In this document: positions 37,014-46,267 of the stretch, piece by piece | Position numbering within the stretch: position 1 is the first letter of the stretch | Layout: each line of letters opens with the position of its first letter | Assembly: GCF_016595465.1 (NCBI RefSeq) | Contig: NZ_JAENIK010000012.1 | Span: 62,001 to 126,000 of the forward strand | Direction: 5' to 3' | DNA: 64,000 nt | Source of the DNA: Luteolibacter yonseiensis | Lineage (GTDB): Bacteria > Verrucomicrobiota > Verrucomicrobiia > Verrucomicrobiales > Akkermansiaceae | Position numbers and translations under genes: made by a program | The notes under the pieces: model-generated | What the model saw: only the letters and a program-made list of their open reading frames with translations | Database searches by the model: none | Told to the model about the DNA's origin: nothing

Positions 37014-38723
37014 ATGGTTCCGCAAGTTTCCCACGAAGATCCAGACGAACAATTCTACCGCGATACCGAAGCCATCGCCTTTCCCAAACTCAGCGATCAC
37101 CAGCTCGCCCAGCTTGAGGCCATCGGCACCCGGCGCGTCATATCGAAGGGAGACAGCGTTTTCCGCTCCGGCCAGCGCGATGTGCCGATGACCGTGATCC
37201 TTTCCGGCGAGGTGGAGGTTTTTGAAAATCGTGACGGGGTGGAGCAGATCCTCGCCACCGCCCGTCCGAGAGATTTCCTCGGGGACGTGGCCATGCTCAC
37301 CGGCACGGTCGCCCATGCGGATGCCCGCGTGAGCAGTGACGAAGCGGAGGTCCTCGTCGTCCCCGCGCCCGAACTCCGCCGTGCCCTCGCGGAACTGCCC
37401 GGTCTTGGCGAACCGATCGTCAACGCATTCATCATGCGCCGTGAACGCCTGAAGCGTGATCGTGAATTCGCGGGCATGCGCATCGTCGCCCATCTCGATT
37501 GTGCCGATGGCCGCCTGTTGGACGATTTCCTGGATAAAAACCATATCCCGCACTGCCTGATCGATGCCGATACCGAAGATGGCGGCGTCATCATCAGGCG
37601 CCTCGGTCTCGGCAAGCGCGACCTGCCCACGCTGCTCCTCGCCAATGGCTCGCCCCTGCGGCGTCCTTCGTTGCGGGAAGTCGCGCAAGTGGCGGGACTC
37701 ATGCGCCAATTCACCACTGGTGACGAAAGCGAGGTCTTCTGTGATGTCGCCATCGTGGGTGCCGGTCCCGCCGGTCTGTCCGCGGCGTTGAATTCCGCGT
37801 CCGAAGGTCTGCGGACGGTTGTTCTCGAAAGCTACGCCCCCGGTGGCCAGGCCGGCACTTCGTCGCTGATCGAAAATTACTTCGGCTTTCCCACCGGTAT
37901 CAGCGGCGGAGATCTCACCCGCAGGGCCCAGCTCCAGGCTTTCCGTTTCGGTGCGAAATTTTCCACGCCCATGCAGGCTCTCGCGCTCACTTTCAGCGAT
38001 GGCGAATATCCGAACACCCTGCACATCGAAGGGGCCTCCGCCATCCTGCGCGCCAGATGCGTCATCATCGCCACCGGCGCGAACTACCGCCGCATCGAGG
38101 CGGAGGGGCGTGAGGACTTCGATGGTCTCGGTGTCTACCACGCCGCCACCGCCATGGAAGGCCAGCTTTGCAAGGGAGCCACGGTCGTTGTTGTCGGTGG
38201 CGGGAATTCAGCCGGTCAGGCGGCGATGTTTCTCTCCGAATGTGCGGAAAAGGTCATCCTTGTCGTCCGTGGCACCGAGCTTGGCAAGAGCATGTCCAGC
38301 TACCTCTCCCGTAGGGTCGAAACCAAGGACAATATCGAAATCCTCTATCGCTCCGAGATCCGTAAAATGACCGGCAGGCGCACACTTGAGGCTGTCGAAA
38401 TCCACAACGTCGGGACTGGTGAAATCCGTCACGTCGAGACCCCGGCGGTCTTTTCCATGATCGGCGCCCAGCCCTGTGCGCACTGGCTGCCTCCGGAGAT
38501 CGAGCGTGACGAAAAAGGCTTTATCAAAACCGGCCCCGCCGTCGCCGGTTCGCCTGCCTGGGTCAAGGCCTCCCGCCCGCCTGCCGCGGCCGAAACGAGC
38601 CGCCCCGGCGTGTTCGCCGCCGGTGACGTCCGTTCCGGTTCGGTCAAACGCTGCGCCGCCGCCGTAGGTGAGGGCGGCGTCGCCATCGAAGGGGTGCACA
38701 GCTACCTGGGAACCTACACCTGA
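37014..38723 (+). CDS. cyclic nucleotide-binding domain fused to thioredoxin-reductase-like flavoprotein, redox cysteines absent
   Basis: 569 residues in three parts. Residues about 28-145: cNMP-binding/Crp-like domain (VILSGEVEVFENRDGVEQIL, FLGDVAMLTGTVAHADARVS). Residues about 155-230: a thioredoxin-fold-like spacer (HLDCADGRLLDDFLDKNHIP). Residues about 243-565: class II pyridine nucleotide-disulfide oxidoreductase with FAD site VAIVGAGPAGLSAALNSASE, NAD(P) site VVVVGGGNSAGQAAMFL and GVFAAGDVRSGSVKRCAAAV. In TrxB the redox CxxC lies just before the NADPH loop; here the aligned segment is HAATAMEG, with alanines at both cysteine positions. It may be an NAD(P)H-dependent flavin reductase gated by a nucleotide or another ligand. 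It is monocistronic. Confidence 0.88.
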   Translation: MVPQVSHEDPDEQFYRDTEAIAFPKLSDHQLAQLEAIGTRRVISKGDSVFRSGQRDVPMTVILSGEVEVFENRDGVEQILATARPRDFLGDVAMLTGTVAHADARVSSDEAEVLVVPAPELRRALAELPGLGEPIVNAFIMRRERLKRDREFAGMRIVAHLDCADGRLLDDFLDKNHIPHCLIDADTEDGGVIIRRLGLGKRDLPTLLLANGSPLRRPSLREVAQVAGLMRQFTTGDESEVFCDVAIVGAGPAGLSAALNSASEGLRTVVLESYAPGGQAGTSSLIENYFGFPTGISGGDLTRRAQLQAFRFGAKFSTPMQALALTFSDGEYPNTLHIEGASAILRARCVIIATGANYRRIEAEGREDFDGLGVYHAATAMEGQLCKGATVVVVGGGNSAGQAAMFLSECAEKVILVVRGTELGKSMSSYLSRRVETKDNIEILYRSEIRKMTGRRTLEAVEIHNVGTGEIRHVETPAVFSMIGAQPCAHWLPPEIERDEKGFIKTGPAVAGSPAWVKASRPPAAAETSRPGVFAAGDVRSGSVKRCAAAVGEGGVAIEGVHSYLGTYT

Positions 38724-38782
38724 TCGAAGCCCGATGGAGAGGGGATGGCTTGGGATTCCGGGTTTGTGTTGATTGAATGAAC

Positions 38783-38807
38783 GACTCCCGGAGCGCGTCC
38801 GGGAGTC
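38783..38807. terminator. hairpin between convergent genes
   Basis: GACTCCCGGA (38783-38792) pairs perfectly with TCCGGGAGTC (38798-38807), loop GCGCG. It lies between the stops of the flavoprotein gene and the beta-repeat gene and could stop transcription from both sides, though T-tracts are missing. Confidence 0.65.
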
Positions 38808-38829
38808 TGGTCGATGTCAGGGTGACGGT

Positions 38830-41800
38830 TCAGTTTTCCGCTCCTTGGACGCGGAGGAACTTGCGGTCGCCATCGACCGGAATGGCGGCTTCCTTGCGGG
38901 TATGGCCGCCGGGCAGTCCGGTTTGATCAACCGAATTGACGGGAACGATGGCGCTCGGAGACCACGGGTTATCCGCGAGCGTGGCGCTCTGCAGGAGCTG
39001 GTAGGTGGCACCGCTGTCCCGCTGCACCCACCGCAGGACGAGGTTGCCCCCGCCTTGAGTGATGGAGGTGAGAGTGCCTGTGTTTGCCTGCGGATCGCCG
39101 CCAAACAGGAATTCCTGGAGGTTGGTGAATCCATCGGTGTCCGGGTCGTCCTGGCGTCCTTTCAAGGAAGCATAGGCAGGGTTGGTGATCGTGGCGTCCG
39201 CCCATGTCCCGTAGGCGGCACCCGCAACCGGACCGGAGGTTACGATGAGTTTTCCGGCTCCGGTGATGCGGTCCGTCGTGAAGGCCGCGGTGAGATTTCC
39301 TGTGGCTCCGTAGACACCCGCAGGCATCTGCGTTCCATTAATGAAGAAGGTGGCGACGGTGTCCTCCAACCCGTGAGGCAGATTCAGGAAGGCGGTGGCG
39401 GCGATGGACACGCTGCCGCTGTCGGCGAGTTCCGCATTGGAGAGGACGAGCGTGCCTCCGTTGACGGTGGTGTTTCCGCTCCAAGAGGGATGGGAGACGG
39501 TTACGTTTGCGGTGCCGTTTTTGGTGACGTCCGCCGTGCCGGTGATGGGACCTGTGAGATCGATCTGGTCATTGGCGGTGCCGCCGGAATCGATGGTGAT
39601 GTTTCCCGCGAACGACAAGGGACCGCTCCAGGTGCCTTTGCCATTCCCCAGGTTGTTGATGCCGCTTCCGCTTTCGAGGGTGGCCGGCGTGGTGACGGAG
39701 CGTGTGCCGTAGGTGCCCACACGGGTGCCCGTCTTCGCCGTGAGTGTTCCCGTGGTTCCTCCGAAAGCGTCGGTGCCTTCGGCCCAGATGTTGCCTCCGG
39801 CTGCGACGATGTGGATGGGGCTTCCGGAAGCATTGCCACGGAAGGCCATGTTGTTGTTTCCGACCTTGGTGAGGGTGTGGGAGTTCCCGGTGAGGATGCC
39901 GCCGCCGCTGCCGATGTCGAAACGCTGCCCGTCGTTTCCGATCGTGGTGTTCCCCGTGAGCGTGACAGGACCGACTCCGCCGGCACCCACCACATCCGCG
40001 CCGCTGTTGACGATCTGGCCGGTGCCATCGGGGCCCGTGCCGCCGAGGGTGTAGGCATGGTTGACGCCCGGTGTCCTGCCGTTGATATCCACCTGGGCGA
40101 GGTTGGCGATGGTGATGCCGGAGGTGTTGCCGAAGCCCTTGTTCTGCCCCAGGATCAGGCGGCCTCCATTGACAATGATGGGACCGAGAAAGGAGCTGGC
40201 GGAGCTGCCCAAGGTGACCGAACCCGTGCCGTTTTTCACAATGCCCGTCGTCCCACCGATGGATCCACCGCTGATGGTGTAGTCGAAGCCGGTGTCGTTG
40301 TTGAAGGTGATGCTGGTCGGCTGGACGGCGGTGCTGATGTAAACCGAACGGAGGTTCGTGAACTCATCCGGATTCGCGACGTTCCCGAAGGTGACGTTGT
40401 CGAACGGCTTGAAGGCCACGAGCGTGGAACCTTCGAGGAAATTCGTGTCATCCGCGAAGTTGCTCCAGATCTGGTTGTATGAGCCATCCCAGGCGAGGTT
40501 GCGTGGCGCCGCCGTGGGAGGACCCACCCGGACGGTTCCCGCACCGGAGAAATAGGTGTCGTCCTGGTTTTCAAAAGGAGCGGAAGAGGAACTGGAGCCG
40601 TAAACTCCGTTCGGTTTGACGACCCCGCCGAGTGTCAGGGTGCCGATGGCGTCTTCGATCCCGTGGGCGAGGTCCAGCTTCGCCACGTCCCCACCGGCGA
40701 TGCTGACATTCGCGGTGTCCGGGAGCGTGCCATTGGTAAAAGTGAGGGTGCCTTCCGTGACCACCGTGTCTCCGGTGTAGGTAAGCGAGTTGCTGCCGAG
40801 GGAGAGATAGCCGGGACCTAGTTTGGTCAGTCCGCCGCTGCCGGAGAGCGCGTTGGAGATGGCGATATAGTTTTCACCGGTGTCGAATTTCAATCCTCCC
40901 GAGACGAGATCCACGTAGGTGCCGAGGAAAAAGTCTCCGTTGTTGCCATGGGCTAGGGCCTTCACCGTCCCGCCGTTCGCGTGGAGGACCAGGGCGGTCG
41001 TGCCGGTGGCGAGAGAACTGGCCCCCCTGCGGATGGAGCCGGTCGCGAGCGTGCCGCCGTTCAGATTGATGACTCCGTTCGTGGCGAACGAGGCGTTCGC
41101 TCCGCCGAGGACGACGGTGGATGTGGTGATCTTCGAATTGTCCGCAAGCGTCAGGGTGCCGAGGCTGCCGGAGTTTCCGGACTGTCCGAGGACGAGGGTC
41201 GCGGCTGGTGCGTTGAATTCCGAGGTGCCGGCCAGATTGATGGTTCCTTTTCCGGTTCCTCCATTTCCCAGATAAAGGGTGGTGGCGGAACCGGCGTCAA
41301 AGGTGCCGCCGGTCATGTTGATATTGGAACTTCCCGAGGTGCTTCCGCCCATGCTCATCGAGGTGCCCGTGAAGCCGAATGTTCCTGCGGAAACCGAGAT
41401 GCGGACACCGGGGGAGTTCGAACCATTGCCCCAGTTGATCGCTCCGGCGCTCACCGTGCCTCCGGTGAGGTTGTAGTTGGGAATGCGGGAAGCTCCGCCC
41501 GCATCGCCCGAGGTCCGGCCGAGCCAGAGGGTTCCCAGCGTGAGGTCTCCACCCGACTGGTTGAAGGCTCCTCCTCCGCTGCTGCCGTTCAGGGTGAGGC
41601 TGGCGAGCTGGTGGGTGTTTCCGGCGACATAATTGATGGCATAAGCTCCGTTAGCGACGACGGTGTCGCCGGTCGCGGCGGGAGCCGTCGCCGAAACATA
41701 TTTCGAGGCGTCGGTGAAGTCTCCCGTGGCGTTGGTGGTCCAGACCAGATCCGCGGCGGACGAGTGGCTGGCGCATGCGAGAGTGACGGACAGGACGGCG

Positions 41801-41856
41801 ACCACCGGAAATGCGGAGGAATCGGGCCGGGAGAAAATGGAGCGGGTAGGTTTCAT
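38830..41856 (-). CDS. autotransporter-type beta-strand repeat protein (secreted, 1008 aa)
   Basis: The ATG at 41856 opens a signal peptide (MKPTRSIFSRPDSSAFPVVA, cleaved near HSSAA). The body is a long beta-helix of autotransporter-associated beta-strand repeats, such as GGLTKLGPGYLSLGSNSLTY, TYTGDTVVTEGTLTFTNG and WSGNTTVNGGTLVLSNAELA, recurring with GTGSVTLG. No outer-membrane barrel domain follows. Near the end DPDTDGFTNLQEFLFGGDP is a calcium-binding, thrombospondin type 3-like loop common in verrucomicrobial secreted proteins. The C-terminus (KFLRVQGAEN) has no PEP-CTERM tail, so its route to the surface is unclear. It lies 168 bases downstream of a two-component system in the same direction. 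Confidence 0.88.
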   Translation of the reverse strand: MKPTRSIFSRPDSSAFPVVAVLSVTLACASHSSAADLVWTTNATGDFTDASKYVSATAPAATGDTVVANGAYAINYVAGNTHQLASLTLNGSSGGGAFNQSGGDLTLGTLWLGRTSGDAGGASRIPNYNLTGGTVSAGAINWGNGSNSPGVRISVSAGTFGFTGTSMSMGGSTSGSSNINMTGGTFDAGSATTLYLGNGGTGKGTINLAGTSEFNAPAATLVLGQSGNSGSLGTLTLADNSKITTSTVVLGGANASFATNGVINLNGGTLATGSIRRGASSLATGTTALVLHANGGTVKALAHGNNGDFFLGTYVDLVSGGLKFDTGENYIAISNALSGSGGLTKLGPGYLSLGSNSLTYTGDTVVTEGTLTFTNGTLPDTANVSIAGGDVAKLDLAHGIEDAIGTLTLGGVVKPNGVYGSSSSSAPFENQDDTYFSGAGTVRVGPPTAAPRNLAWDGSYNQIWSNFADDTNFLEGSTLVAFKPFDNVTFGNVANPDEFTNLRSVYISTAVQPTSITFNNDTGFDYTISGGSIGGTTGIVKNGTGSVTLGSSASSFLGPIIVNGGRLILGQNKGFGNTSGITIANLAQVDINGRTPGVNHAYTLGGTGPDGTGQIVNSGADVVGAGGVGPVTLTGNTTIGNDGQRFDIGSGGGILTGNSHTLTKVGNNNMAFRGNASGSPIHIVAAGGNIWAEGTDAFGGTTGTLTAKTGTRVGTYGTRSVTTPATLESGSGINNLGNGKGTWSGPLSFAGNITIDSGGTANDQIDLTGPITGTADVTKNGTANVTVSHPSWSGNTTVNGGTLVLSNAELADSGSVSIAATAFLNLPHGLEDTVATFFINGTQMPAGVYGATGNLTAAFTTDRITGAGKLIVTSGPVAGAAYGTWADATITNPAYASLKGRQDDPDTDGFTNLQEFLFGGDPQANTGTLTSITQGGGNLVLRWVQRDSGATYQLLQSATLADNPWSPSAIVPVNSVDQTGLPGGHTRKEAAIPVDGDRKFLRVQGAEN

Positions 41857-42024
41857 GGGGTTTGAAAAAATTGGGTTATGGGAAAAATGGCCGCTTTCCG
41901 GATGTGGCTGGTTGGGTGGCAGGCACGCGGACACGCGGTCAGGACGGGCATCCTGCCATTCCTCCACGGCATACCTCTACCGCATAAAGATGTGATTTTT
42001 CGTCCTCCGGCCTCCGTGCCGGGA

Positions 42025-42663
42025 TCAGCGGTTCTTGCCGAGATACTTGAGCACCGCGCCGTTGCGCGAATGGACGTGCAGCTTCTCGTAGATCTTCCGG
42101 ACGTGGGATCGGACCGTGTCGATGCTGATGCCGAGCCGGTCGGCGATTTCCTTGTACATGGATCCCTCGGCGAGAAGCTTCAACACCCCGTGTTCCCGCT
42201 CGCTCAATGCGCCGAGCTCGTCGGAGGCCGGTTCGTGATGGAAAAATCTGACGACGCGGCGGGCGATCTGCGGTGACATCGGCGAACCACCTTCGTGCAC
42301 CTGGATGATGGCGCTGACGATCTCCTCCGCGGGAGCCCGTTTCAGGAGGTAGCCGCAAGCGCCGGCCTTGAGGGCGTCGAAGATGGGAACGCCGTCCTCA
42401 TAGGTGGTGAGGATGAGACAGAGCACGCCGGGGCAGGCATCCTTCAGCCGTGCCACAAGCTCGATGCCGCTCATGCCGGGAAGATTGATGTCCACCACCG
42501 CCACATCCGGAGGGTTTTTCGGCAGGCGGCGCAGGGCGTCCTCGGCGTTGTGGAACACGCCCGTGCATTCCACCCCGCGGTCGCTGACCTCGATGTATTT
42601 CCGCAGGGCCTCGGCGAACGAGGCCACGTCTTCAATCAGGACGGTACGGATCGGGGTGTTCAC
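42025..42663 (-). CDS. NarL/FixJ-type response regulator
   Basis: 212 residues. Receiver domain: acidic pocket LIEDVASF, phospho-acceptor Asp58 in VAVVDINLPGMSG, LILTTYEDG and lysine in GYLLKRAPAEEI. The C-terminal LuxR-type HTH is LSEREHGVLKLLAEGSMYKE with IADRLGISIDTVRSHVRKIY. The start is GTG and shares the bases GTGA with the kinase stop, so kinase and regulator are translationally coupled. It may control the large beta-repeat gene just downstream. Confidence 0.95.
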   Translation of the reverse strand: MNTPIRTVLIEDVASFAEALRKYIEVSDRGVECTGVFHNAEDALRRLPKNPPDVAVVDINLPGMSGIELVARLKDACPGVLCLILTTYEDGVPIFDALKAGACGYLLKRAPAEEIVSAIIQVHEGGSPMSPQIARRVVRFFHHEPASDELGALSEREHGVLKLLAEGSMYKEIADRLGISIDTVRSHVRKIYEKLHVHSRNGAVLKYLGKNR

Positions 42664-44744
42664 GATTTCGAAGGAATGAGGGGCGCGCGCATCTCGACTT
42701 CGGTGCCGCCTTCCTCACGGTCGCGAATGACGCAGACGCCGCCGATGGTTGCAAGCCGGGATCGCATGTTGGCCAGTCCATCCTTGCCGGGACCCGCGGG
42801 CGTCTCCGGCAGGCCGCGCCCGTCGTCGGCGAGACGGATCACCAGCTCGGGAGCTTCGTAGCGCAGGGTGAGTGTCACCATTCCCGCACCGGAGTGTTTG
42901 GCGATGTTCTGCAACGCCTCGCGGAAAGCCAGCGTGATCTCGTGTCTGACCTGCGCGCGGACCTCGACTTCCGGCCACTCGAATGGAGCGTCCAGACGGC
43001 AGTGGACCGCCAGCGGTATCAGGTAGCCGGTGGCCAGGCAGGGCAGATATTCGGCGACGCCCGCCAATGTGTCGTTGAGGGGATTGACCGCCCACACGAC
43101 CTGGTCCAAGGCGTCCACGGTCTGCCGGGTGTTGGCGGCGAGTTCGCGCAGGCTGAGTTCCGCGGCGGCGGGCATGGGATGTTGACGGATGATGAGATCC
43201 TGCATCAGCGCCAATTGGGAAAGCCGCGCGCCCACTTCGTCGTGCATGTCGCGGGCGATCCGCCGGCGCTCCTCGACGAGGGCCGACTGATGTTGCCAGG
43301 TTGCCAGCTCCCTCGCCCGCCGCCGCCGGGCGAGGGTATGTAGGATTGCGAATGCCGTGGCGAGGCAGGCCGCCGCGCTCAAGCCATAAAAGACCGGCGT
43401 CCGCCAGAAGGGTGCCAGCACGGTGAGCGGCAGGCTCAGCATGCTGTTGTCCCACCTCCCGTCCGAGTGTCCCACCTGGGCCTCCAAGTGATAGTTACCC
43501 GGTGGCGGGCGGTGGACTTCCACATTGAGTCCCTGGATGCTCTGCCAGTCATCGTGCAGCCCGCGCAGCCGCCAGCGGATCGGCAGGTTCTCCGGTAGTC
43601 CCGCACCGGGTATGCTCAGGGCCGCCGTCATCACCGAGGTCCCCGGAGGAACGCGCGGATTGTTTTCATGGGGCATGGGACGTCCATCCACCTTGATGGA
43701 GACCAAGGACGGAGTGATGGTCTCATAGACCTCGACCTCCGCCAATTGAGGGGAGAGCGGTACCGGACTGTCGCTGGAAAGCCGCAGATACCTTCCCCGG
43801 ACGGGGGCATGTCCGGCCACCTGCAGAACATCGATGGAACCCGCGCTGGGATGTGAACCGTCGGCCCGGTCCATCGCTTCCCAAACCGGTGCCGCTCCCG
43901 ATTCCGCGGGTTGGTCGTAGAGCCGGACGCGCACCCTTGTCAGCCGGTCGAGCGCGTATCCATCGGCCCTGCCGCGCAGGGCAAGGTGGTCGATCGCACG
44001 GACGGATCCCAGGTCGATCCCGAAGTGAAATGCCTCGCCGTGTCCGGCCTCCGCCGGGTGATTGAAACTCCCAGGAAAACCGTCGGTCAGCACGTTCGCG
44101 GACATCCCCGCCCACAGCGGATGGGAGGAGGTCACCGGACAGCCCAGCGCGATGTTGGTGGTGCCGGGGAGCGTGGCTTCGACACGGAATTCGGTCAGGC
44201 AGAAATCGCGGTATTCATTCCATGAGACGCGGAGTTCCGGCGAGCCGGGTTTCACGAAAGGGGTGACCTCGATGAGGAACCCGGTCACCGCCTGGCGGGG
44301 GGCTGGAAAGCGCGCTTGAAAAACCGCATCCGCGATCATGTTGTCACCGCTCCCGGCGATCAGGTGACCGTTTTCCCCCTGCCGGAGTTCCGTCCCGGTG
44401 GCGGTGAAGCGTTGGGGGACCAGCCGATGCCACGTTCCCTCCAAGGAGGGTTGCGGATCGCTTGTGCAGGAGATCGTGAAATCTCCGAAATAACGTTTCG
44501 GAAGACCCGAGAGAAAGCACAGTGTCACGTCGAACGTCTCCGCGTACACAGGCGAGACCGTCCTTATCAACAGCTTGTGGGCTTCGTCGGTGCGGGGGAA
44601 AACCGACCATCCGGTGAGCCCGGCGTCCTGGCCGTCGATCACACATGGAAGGCCATCCGCCGGCCGCTCCGCATAGCTGGCTTCTACGGACCGCATGGGA
44701 ATCCTGGCCGCGTAGGACGTCATCGGCGTGGCCGCCATCGCCAC
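42660..44744 (-). CDS. sensor histidine kinase with discoidin-like extracytoplasmic region (HisKA_3)
   Basis: 694 residues from the GTG 44744. The outer part has a F5/8 type C (discoidin)-like region at about 190-345 (TNIALGCPVTSSHPLWAGMS, YLRLSSDSPVPLSPQLAEVE) and a Y_Y_Y-like beta-sandwich (IRWRLRGLHDDWQSIQ). A transmembrane helix (about 445-465) leads to HisKA_3 (EERRRIARDMHDEVGARLSQ) and an HATPase domain (FREALQNIAKHSGAG, VIRLADDGRGLPE, GKDGLANMRSRL). Discoidin domains often bind carbohydrate. The frame before the GTG encodes KTRSINRRSRLALCVAMAAT, a better signal-peptide start, but no ATG, GTG or TTG is available there; a rare start codon is possible. Confidence 0.9.
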   Translation of the reverse strand: MAMAATPMTSYAARIPMRSVEASYAERPADGLPCVIDGQDAGLTGWSVFPRTDEAHKLLIRTVSPVYAETFDVTLCFLSGLPKRYFGDFTISCTSDPQPSLEGTWHRLVPQRFTATGTELRQGENGHLIAGSGDNMIADAVFQARFPAPRQAVTGFLIEVTPFVKPGSPELRVSWNEYRDFCLTEFRVEATLPGTTNIALGCPVTSSHPLWAGMSANVLTDGFPGSFNHPAEAGHGEAFHFGIDLGSVRAIDHLALRGRADGYALDRLTRVRVRLYDQPAESGAAPVWEAMDRADGSHPSAGSIDVLQVAGHAPVRGRYLRLSSDSPVPLSPQLAEVEVYETITPSLVSIKVDGRPMPHENNPRVPPGTSVMTAALSIPGAGLPENLPIRWRLRGLHDDWQSIQGLNVEVHRPPPGNYHLEAQVGHSDGRWDNSMLSLPLTVLAPFWRTPVFYGLSAAACLATAFAILHTLARRRRARELATWQHQSALVEERRRIARDMHDEVGARLSQLALMQDLIIRQHPMPAAAELSLRELAANTRQTVDALDQVVWAVNPLNDTLAGVAEYLPCLATGYLIPLAVHCRLDAPFEWPEVEVRAQVRHEITLAFREALQNIAKHSGAGMVTLTLRYEAPELVIRLADDGRGLPETPAGPGKDGLANMRSRLATIGGVCVIRDREEGGTEVEMRAPLIPSKS

Positions 44745-44930
44745 GCACAGGGCCAGGCGGCTTCGCCGGTTGATGGAGCGGGTCTTTTCGATGGGGGCGG
44801 GGACGCGGGTTGGGTTCCGGGCTAGTGATAGCCCCCGAAGCGGGTTTGGAAAGCCAAAGAATGTCGGACCGGCGATCCATGTTTGATTCCGGCAAGTGAT
44901 AGGGCGGTTGATGAAAGGCCCGCGTCATCC

Positions 44931-44959
44931 CCGCCGTAAACGGCGGCTTGCGGAGCCGC
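44931..44959. repeat. overlapping hairpins in the divergent spacer
   Basis: CCGCCG (44931-44936) with CGGCGG (44941-44946) around a TAAA loop, and GCGGCT with AGCCGC around TGCGG just after. They lie between the histidine kinase gene and the XylR-like gene and may be a REP-type remnant or a leader structure. Confidence 0.5.
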
Positions 44960-45021
44960 GATCGCTGTGGCTGAGTGAAGCCGCAGCCCAACCACCGTAG
45001 AAGGATTTGAACCACCCGCCG

Positions 45022-46227
45022 ATGCAGCAGACGAGCAGGCCAACGAAGACGCGTTTGGTCGTTTCCCTGATCATGGATCATTATTATCCAGAGATCCACG
45101 CGGGAGTGGTGAGGGCGGCGCGCGAGCTGGATTGGAATCTGGATGACGAGCGCTGCCGGGGCTATCACGGTTCGAGATTTCCCGAGGGCTGGCTTCCGGA
45201 CGGAGTGTTGTGCAGCACGGCGACGGACCCTGCGTTGCACTGGCTTCGCGCCTGTTCCGTACCCAAGGTCCGCCTGCTGGAGGACGCGGCTCCGTTTTCC
45301 AGCAACGAGCCGCCGGACGGGATCCACACGGTGGCCTTGGATCTGACAAAGGCGGGGGAACTGGCGGCACGGCATCTGTTGTCCCTGGGGACGCCGAACA
45401 TCGCTTTTTATAAATACTGCCAGCCGAGGGAGTCGGAGGCGCTGCTGCCGCAGATCCGCGCCGCGTGCCGCAAGGCCGGCCGGACGCTGACGGTGCTGGA
45501 TTATCCGGGAGATCACCCCCAGCTCGCGCCCAGCTTTGTCCTGCCCAAGGTGCAACGTGAACAATGGCTGCGTGCGAAACTGGAGAAGCTGCCCCTGCCT
45601 TGTGCGCTGATGGCGGATGACGATCGTTTCGCCGTGGAGGTGATCACCGTGGCCACCGCAATGGGGCTGCGGGTCCCGGAGGACCTTGCGGTGCTGGGGT
45701 GTGAGGATCTTGCTCTGGTGCAGGGGCGCTCGGCGGTGCCGGTTTCCTCCATCGACATGAACCTGGAGCTGCTCGGTTACACGGCGGCGCAGACCCTGGA
45801 CCGCATGATGCGCGGCGGGGCCGTCACCGCGCCCCGTCAGGTCATCCCGCCGAAGCGCTTGGTGGAACGCCGGTCCACCTCCACCTTCGTGTCGTCGGTG
45901 CCGGGGATATCCAAGGCGGTTCTGAAAATTCGCCGGGACTACTCGGAGCCGATCACGGTGACCTCGCTGGCCAGGGACTCCGGAATGTCGGTGCGTTCGT
46001 TGCAACGGCTGTTCCGGGTGGCGACGGGTACGACCGTGAGCGATGCCCTCATGACGCGGCGGCTGGATGCCGCTGCGAACCTGCTGCGCGAGACGAACTT
46101 CAAGCAGGAGCCGATCGCCATCGAGACCGGACTGGGAAGTTCGAAAAATCTCGGCCGGTTGTTCAAGGAGCACTACGGCATGACACCGGGCCAGTGGCGG
46201 GAGTCCCGCGCCGCGGGGATTTCCTGA
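45022..46227 (+). CDS. XylR-type regulator: LacI-like sensor domain plus AraC HTH
   Basis: 401 residues from ATG 45022 (a TTG at 45007 is less likely). The N-terminal two thirds resemble a periplasmic-binding fold without the usual LacI HTH: RLVVSLIMDHYYPEIHAGVV, LPDGVLCSTATDP, AFYKYCQPRE, VLGCEDLALVQGRSAVPVSS. The C-terminal 100 residues are an AraC HTH pair (VTSLARDSGMSVRSLQRLFR, then NLLRETNFKQEPIAIETGLG). This is the E. coli XylR architecture, in which sugar binding activates transcription. It directly precedes the DUF4965 gene and is the likely regulator of it. Confidence 0.93.
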   Translation: MQQTSRPTKTRLVVSLIMDHYYPEIHAGVVRAARELDWNLDDERCRGYHGSRFPEGWLPDGVLCSTATDPALHWLRACSVPKVRLLEDAAPFSSNEPPDGIHTVALDLTKAGELAARHLLSLGTPNIAFYKYCQPRESEALLPQIRAACRKAGRTLTVLDYPGDHPQLAPSFVLPKVQREQWLRAKLEKLPLPCALMADDDRFAVEVITVATAMGLRVPEDLAVLGCEDLALVQGRSAVPVSSIDMNLELLGYTAAQTLDRMMRGGAVTAPRQVIPPKRLVERRSTSTFVSSVPGISKAVLKIRRDYSEPITVTSLARDSGMSVRSLQRLFRVATGTTVSDALMTRRLDAAANLLRETNFKQEPIAIETGLGSSKNLGRLFKEHYGMTPGQWRESRAAGIS

Positions 46228-46229
46228 AT

Positions 46230-46267
46230 ATCCACATGTGGATCGGTGGCGCATTTTGATTTTGCGC
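46230..46267. promoter_or_regulatory. candidate operator: perfect 14-base palindrome and adjoining dyad
   Basis: ATCCACATGTGGAT (46230-46243) is fully palindromic and begins three bases after the regulator stop. A second dyad follows, TGGCGCA with TGCGCGCCA around TTTTGATT (about 46247-46271). It lies 87-124 bases before the ATG of the secreted enzyme gene, a suitable place for an activator or repressor. Confidence 0.5.

Noticed and set aside
36822-38141. Upstream extension of the T5SS/PEP-CTERM repeat protein reading frame on the minus strand
   Set aside because: It is antisense to the well-supported flavoprotein gene and has no matching protein features; the signal peptide starts cleanly at GTG 36821.
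38830-38860. PEP-CTERM tail on the 1008-residue beta-repeat protein
   Set aside because: The C-terminus lacks a hydrophobic helix and arginine cluster.
38773-40482. 569-codon plus-strand open frame opposite the beta-repeat gene
   Set aside because: Repetitive sequence suppresses stops on both strands; no start context or domain, and the opposite strand has signal peptide and repeats.
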